Source: Eggerthellales bacterium UBA948
Lineage (GTDB): Bacteria > Actinomycetota > Coriobacteriia > Coriobacteriales > UBA8131
Assembly: GCA_002293265.1 (NCBI GenBank)
Contig: DBCW01000154.1
Coordinates: forward strand, 16,581-25,932
Direction of reading: 5' to 3'
Length of the DNA stretch: 9,352 nt
Shown: piece by piece, positions 5,742 to 9,352 of the stretch
Position numbering within the stretch: the first letter of the stretch is position 1
Layout: each line of letters opens with the position of its first letter
Notes under the pieces: model-generated
Database searches by the model: none
Seen by the model: only the letters and a program-made list of their open reading frames with translations
What the model was told of the DNA's origin: nothing
Position numbers and translations under genes: made by a program

Positions 5742-8072
5742 GTGAGCGAGACAATTGATATTCACGCTGAAGGAGTTGAGGTAAAGAAGTCATGCTGTTA
5801 CTTCTGTCACCAAAACTGTGGAGTCTTGGCTTATGTCAAAGACGGCAAGGTCATAAAAATCGAAGGTGACCCAACGCATCCCACTAACCAAGGCGGTTTG
5901 TGTTGTAGGGGGAATATCGCTCTAAAACATCTGGATCATCCTGATCGCATCAATTATCCGCTCAAGCGAAAAGGCGAAAAAGGTGCAAACGAATGGGAGC
6001 GTATCGACTGGGATACGGCTATTGCAGAAATCGCTGAGAAGCTCAACCAGATCAGAGAAGAAAGCGGCGCTGAGGCAGTAGCAACAGCCGGCGGAACAAC
6101 CAGAACTGACGACTGGTCGCGCCGTCGTTTCATGAATTTGTTTGGCAGCCCCAATAGCTTCCACAATGCACTTCTTTGCTGGATACCAACGTTTATGATA
6201 GAGACTGCTGTGTCGGGTTGGAGTCCGTTCGAAACCGATCTAGGCGGCGCAAAGGTCATCATCTTGTGGGGAGTAAACCCGGCAGCTTCAAATATGCCCG
6301 GAATACATGGATATCGCGGACTGCAAGACAGCGGTTTAAAGATCATAGTCGTTGATCCAAGATATTCAGAGACAGCCGCTCATGCCGATCTTTGGCTGCC
6401 GCTGCGTCCGGGTTCGGATACTGCTCTGTCGCTTGCTATGCTGCACACAATCATGTTCGAGCAGATTTATGATGCAGAATTTGTCAATAACTGGTGCATA
6501 GGATTTGACGAGTTATGGGAGCACATGTGGCAATACTCGCCGGAATGGGCCGCTCCGCTTACTTGGCTTACGGCTGACCAGATCAGAGAAGCCGCCAGAA
6601 TGTATGCAAACAACAAACCCGGCTGCATCCAGTGGGGTTGCACGGCAGACCAACTTGGCAAAACCGCCGGAGCCGGTATGCATGCCAGAGCGCTAATGCG
6701 CGCGATAACCGGAAACTTAGACTGTCCCGGCGGAGATCTAATGCCCGGACCTTCTCAAGCTTATATGGTTGACGAGGAGCTTGAAGCTAACGAGTGGTTA
6801 CCTGAAGAGCAAAAGGCCAAACAGATTGGCTCCGATAAATATAAACTCACCTCTTGGCCGGGTTATCAGATTATCGCTGACACCGCCAAAGAGACTTGGG
6901 GTAAAGCACCTACTGCCGAGTGGATGTGCGAGGCGCATGGTCCTTCGGTATTCAAAGCCATCATCACCGGCGAGCCTTATCAGGTTCGTGCTTTACTGGT
7001 ATCTGCAACTAATCCCATCAATTCTTATGGCGACACCAAGATGGTGCTGGAGTCGCTTAAAAAAGTTGAGTTCATGGTAACTTGCGATTACTGGATGACA
7101 CCATCTGCCCTATATAGCGACTACATCATGCCAATTGCCGGAGCTCTAGAGCGCCCGATCATGCACAACAACTACGGTGTAACAGATTCGCTCATTGCCT
7201 CTCAGCGCGCCATACAGCCAATGTACGAGCGCAAGACCGACTACGAGTTCTGGCGCGATCTGTCTGTCGCCACAGGCGGTGCCCCGGAAATGTGGCCGTG
7301 GGAGCAACTTGAAGACGCATATTATTACGTAACATATAACCTCAATAACTTTGGCTACGCACACTCCACATACAATGAATTTGTGGAGAATTTCCGATTC
7401 TTCTATCCGCCACTTGAGTATTACAAGTATGGTGCAAATGGTTTCTGCACTCCATCCAGGCGTGTTGAGCTTAAGAGCTCAATCTTGGAGCAATTGGGTT
7501 ATCCGGCTTTGCCAACATGGACAGGTCCGGCAGAATGCGAAGAAGATGACCCTGAAGTAGCTGCCAAGTATCCGCTGGTACTAACAACCGGTGGTGGCTT
7601 CATGCCATATCACCACTCAGAACAGTTTAATATCTCCACCGTTCGATTCCTTCGCCACGAGCCTTACTTTACGATCAATCCCATAAAGGCCAAAGAGCTG
7701 GGAATTGCCGATGGTGATTGGTGCTGGATTGAGACGCGCAGAGGTCGCATCAAGCAACGCGCAAACGTTGAGCCTTCGGTAGATGAGCGCGTAATTTACG
7801 CTCAGCGTGGATGGTGGTATCCGGAGCGCGGACCCGAGGGTACCGATCCGTTTGGCGCTTTGGAGTCCAACGTTAACGTTTTAACATCCGTCGATGACGA
7901 GCACGTTTGCCAAATTGGTGGATCTTGGGCAAACAGAGGACTTTTATGCCGCGTTTACAAAGTGCGCTTCGGCGACGATGCCGTAGACATCGAAACCTCA
8001 ATCCCCGGATCACTTTGGGGCGAAAAAGACATTGATAAGACCGCAAAAGCTAACGTAGAAGGAGGGGAGTGA
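5742..8072 (+). CDS. Molybdopterin oxidoreductase catalytic subunit, DMSO reductase family, no signal peptide
   Basis: 776 residues. The N-terminal [4Fe-4S] motif is Cys19-x2-Cys22-x3-Cys26 with Cys54 of LCCRG, where Arg56 replaces the common lysine. The bis-MGD core follows: GSPN at 135-138 and then Cys146, the likely Mo or W ligand, and later ERP near GVTDS. The C-terminal dinucleotide-binding domain spans about 605-745 (TTGGGF, YHHSEQFN, ETRRGRIK). The protein opens MSETIDIHAEG with no twin-arginine or Sec leader, and an in-frame TAA at 5718-5720 rules out an upstream extension, so it is probably cytoplasmic. Remembered acetylene hydratase sequence resembles it (RRFMNL-GSPN, TPS-VEL-SS, ELGYP-LP), but that enzyme's active-site Asp13, after the second cluster cysteine, is His23 here. 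The partner genes point to a redox enzyme. The GTG start has AGAGAGG 5 nt upstream. Substrate unknown; thiosulfate, polysulfide, tetrathionate or an organic compound are possible. Confidence 0.9.
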   Translation: MSETIDIHAEGVEVKKSCCYFCHQNCGVLAYVKDGKVIKIEGDPTHPTNQGGLCCRGNIALKHLDHPDRINYPLKRKGEKGANEWERIDWDTAIAEIAEKLNQIREESGAEAVATAGGTTRTDDWSRRRFMNLFGSPNSFHNALLCWIPTFMIETAVSGWSPFETDLGGAKVIILWGVNPAASNMPGIHGYRGLQDSGLKIIVVDPRYSETAAHADLWLPLRPGSDTALSLAMLHTIMFEQIYDAEFVNNWCIGFDELWEHMWQYSPEWAAPLTWLTADQIREAARMYANNKPGCIQWGCTADQLGKTAGAGMHARALMRAITGNLDCPGGDLMPGPSQAYMVDEELEANEWLPEEQKAKQIGSDKYKLTSWPGYQIIADTAKETWGKAPTAEWMCEAHGPSVFKAIITGEPYQVRALLVSATNPINSYGDTKMVLESLKKVEFMVTCDYWMTPSALYSDYIMPIAGALERPIMHNNYGVTDSLIASQRAIQPMYERKTDYEFWRDLSVATGGAPEMWPWEQLEDAYYYVTYNLNNFGYAHSTYNEFVENFRFFYPPLEYYKYGANGFCTPSRRVELKSSILEQLGYPALPTWTGPAECEEDDPEVAAKYPLVLTTGGGFMPYHHSEQFNISTVRFLRHEPYFTINPIKAKELGIADGDWCWIETRRGRIKQRANVEPSVDERVIYAQRGWWYPERGPEGTDPFGALESNVNVLTSVDDEHVCQIGGSWANRGLLCRVYKVRFGDDAVDIETSIPGSLWGEKDIDKTAKANVEGGE

Positions 8073-8074
8073 AC

Positions 8075-8647
8075 ATGACCAGATACGCTATGGTAATGGA
8101 TCAGCGCAAATGCATTGGCTGTCAAAGCTGTACAGTTGCTTGCCGCACCTGGAATGATCTTCCCGATGACATAATTTTTAATCCTGTTGTGACCGAGGGT
8201 GTTAAGGGAACATTTCCAAATGTCCACCAAACATACACCCCGCTCATTTGCATGCACTGCGAAAACCCACCATGCACGCTTTGTTGCCCCTGCAAAGCCT
8301 CCACTCAAGACGATGACGGTATTGTTTGGGTAGACAGCAAAAAGTGCATGTCATGCAAAGTATGCGTAAACTCATGCCCTTATGGTGCTCGCGATGCATC
8401 AAGCATGGATCCGATGTTTAAGTCCTATGTACGCAAGTGCGATTTTTGCAAAGACCGTGTGCGCGCCGGTGACAAGCCTTACTGCGTAAACACTTGTCAC
8501 CAAAAGGCACGTATCTTTGGTGATTTGGATGATCCAAACAGCGAGGTATCACAACTTATAGGTTCGCTTGAAACAGATCGTATCTTTACAGAGCTGAATA
8601 CTGATCCGCAAGTTTATTACATCAAGTATTTGGGAGGACATAAATGA
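8075..8647 (+). CDS. Four-cluster [4Fe-4S] ferredoxin-like electron-transfer subunit (DmsB/PsrB/NrfC-like)
   Basis: 190 residues, the usual size. The sixteen cysteines of four [4Fe-4S] clusters are in standard order: Cys13/16/19/23; Cys59/62/67/71; Cys91/94/97/101; and Cys122/125/137/141. KCIGCQSC opens the first group and KCMSCKVC the third. Two extra cysteines (70 and 73) flank the second group. It would pass electrons between the catalytic subunit and the membrane subunit. The start is taken at ATG 8075, since GGAGG (8061-8065) is 9 nt upstream; GTG 8069 lies almost on that ribosome site and overlaps the upstream stop. The gene begins 2 bp after the catalytic-subunit stop and ends in an ATGA overlap with the next gene, so the three are one operon with probable translational coupling. 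No signal peptide, consistent with the partner. Confidence 0.95.
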   Translation: MTRYAMVMDQRKCIGCQSCTVACRTWNDLPDDIIFNPVVTEGVKGTFPNVHQTYTPLICMHCENPPCTLCCPCKASTQDDDGIVWVDSKKCMSCKVCVNSCPYGARDASSMDPMFKSYVRKCDFCKDRVRAGDKPYCVNTCHQKARIFGDLDDPNSEVSQLIGSLETDRIFTELNTDPQVYYIKYLGGHK

Positions 8648-9352
8648 GTCACGCAAACTTTAATAAACTGACCAAGCATTATTGGATATGGCCAATTGCT
8701 TGGGATCTCTTCTTAGGTGCGTTGGGCGGCGGTATTTTGGCGCTGGTCGCAGTATTTGATCTTATCTACAAATCCGGTATCGCCGGTGTTGCCGAGATGC
8801 CAATACCGGAGGTCGGCGGCGTCTTTGCGGTTGCCACATTTGTAGCTGTTGCTGCACTTGGTATCGCCAGCGCCATGCTCATCTTTGAGCTTGGACAACC
8901 GATGGTGTTTTATAGAGTGTTTCTATCCGGCACGGCAGTAATTAAATACGGTGCTGTAGCCATCATGCTTTCTGTAGTTTTTGGCTTCGTGTATTTCTTA
9001 TTCTACCTGCCACCGGAGTGGAATCTCTTCTACTATAGCTGGACATGGATCAGAGATGTTTGCTGCGTGCTGATGTTAATCACCGGCATCTGCGTAATGC
9101 TCTACACCGGACTATTGCTTTCCTCCATGAAATCCAAGCCGTTTTGGAACACACCCGTCTTGCCGGTACTTTTTGTGGTCTCCGGTTTTGCAATGGCAGC
9201 ATCGACAATGGCAATTACCGCAGGTATTTGGCCGGCATCTACCTTTGGCTTTGATCGGGCTGTGATCACATTCTTTGTTGGTCACTTACACTCCATTGCT
9301 GCAATTTGTCTTGCCGGTACCTTTATCACTATCTTGGTCTATATCTTGCTCC
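8644..9352 (+). CDS. NrfD/PsrC-family integral membrane subunit (3' end outside window)
   Basis: The frame is open from ATG 8644 to the window edge, giving 236 residues without a stop; members usually have about 280-400. Hydrophobic segments lie near 16-41, 58-80, 100-121, 138-160, 172-196 and 206-236. Family hallmarks are ELGQP (82-86, the usual D/ELGRP), and YTGLLLSSMKSKPFW (154-168) before a proline-containing helix, both typical of NrfD/PsrC quinone-binding subunits. The ATG overlaps the stop of the ferredoxin gene (ATGA), with GGGAGG 6 nt upstream. It would anchor the complex and oxidise menaquinol, or reduce the quinone, feeding electrons through the four-cluster subunit. Cys140-Cys141 form an adjacent pair at the start of the fourth segment. 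The end, and any chaperone gene (TorD/DmsD-like) after it, lie beyond the window. Confidence 0.9.
   Translation, partial: MSHANFNKLTKHYWIWPIAWDLFLGALGGGILALVAVFDLIYKSGIAGVAEMPIPEVGGVFAVATFVAVAALGIASAMLIFELGQPMVFYRVFLSGTAVIKYGAVAIMLSVVFGFVYFLFYLPPEWNLFYYSWTWIRDVCCVLMLITGICVMLYTGLLLSSMKSKPFWNTPVLPVLFVVSGFAMAASTMAITAGIWPASTFGFDRAVITFFVGHLHSIAAICLAGTFITILVYILL

Noticed and set aside
5742..8072. Acetylene hydratase
   Set aside because: The resemblance is real but the active-site aspartate after the second cluster cysteine is histidine, and the gene sits with electron-transfer and quinone-linked membrane subunits that a hydratase does not need.
8713..8898. Reverse-strand open frame opposite the membrane subunit gene
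   Set aside because: It is an antisense shadow of a strongly supported NrfD-family gene, with no ribosome site or recognisable product.

Overview
The window reads as a stretch of an anaerobic bacterial chromosome of moderate G+C. All recognisable genes lie on the + strand. The gene styles (a hisS-aspS pair, an apparently non-discriminating AspRS, a DMSO-reductase-family complex without a Tat leader) would suit an uncultured anaerobic actinobacterium of the Coriobacteriia type. That placement is an inference from memory of gene order and protein style, not a demonstrated assignment.

Region 1 (1-1228) holds the 3' part of a degenerate AAA-type ATPase gene and then a short Rrf2-family regulator that carries an IscR-like cysteine/histidine set for an Fe-S cluster. 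Region 2 (1229-5328) is housekeeping. An extended -10 promoter leads into a leader carrying two near-identical tandem hairpins, then hisS (histidyl-tRNA synthetase), aspS (aspartyl-tRNA synthetase) and a PhnP-like metallo-beta-lactamase-fold hydrolase. A strong intrinsic-terminator look-alike lies inside the first codons of the hydrolase gene, immediately after aspS.

Region 3 (5329-5741) is a 413-base gap with an AT-rich middle. It carries a nested inverted repeat, a plausible sigma-70-type promoter, an 8-bp direct repeat spaced by two helical turns, and a leader hairpin. Region 4 (5742 to the window end) is a tightly packed three-gene operon for a membrane-bound molybdopterin enzyme: catalytic subunit, a four-cluster ferredoxin-like electron-transfer subunit, and an NrfD/PsrC-type membrane subunit cut off by the window edge. 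The three would exchange electrons between the quinone pool and an unidentified substrate. The catalytic subunit has no twin-arginine or Sec signal, so it probably works on the cytoplasmic side, unlike classical Psr, Phs or Dms enzymes. In places it resembles acetylene hydratase more than PsrA.

The items most worth a second look are the tandem hairpins before hisS, the terminator-like hairpin embedded in a start region, and the leaderless molybdoenzyme complex with its repeat-rich promoter region. No CRISPR array, transposase, tRNA or rRNA gene was recognised.
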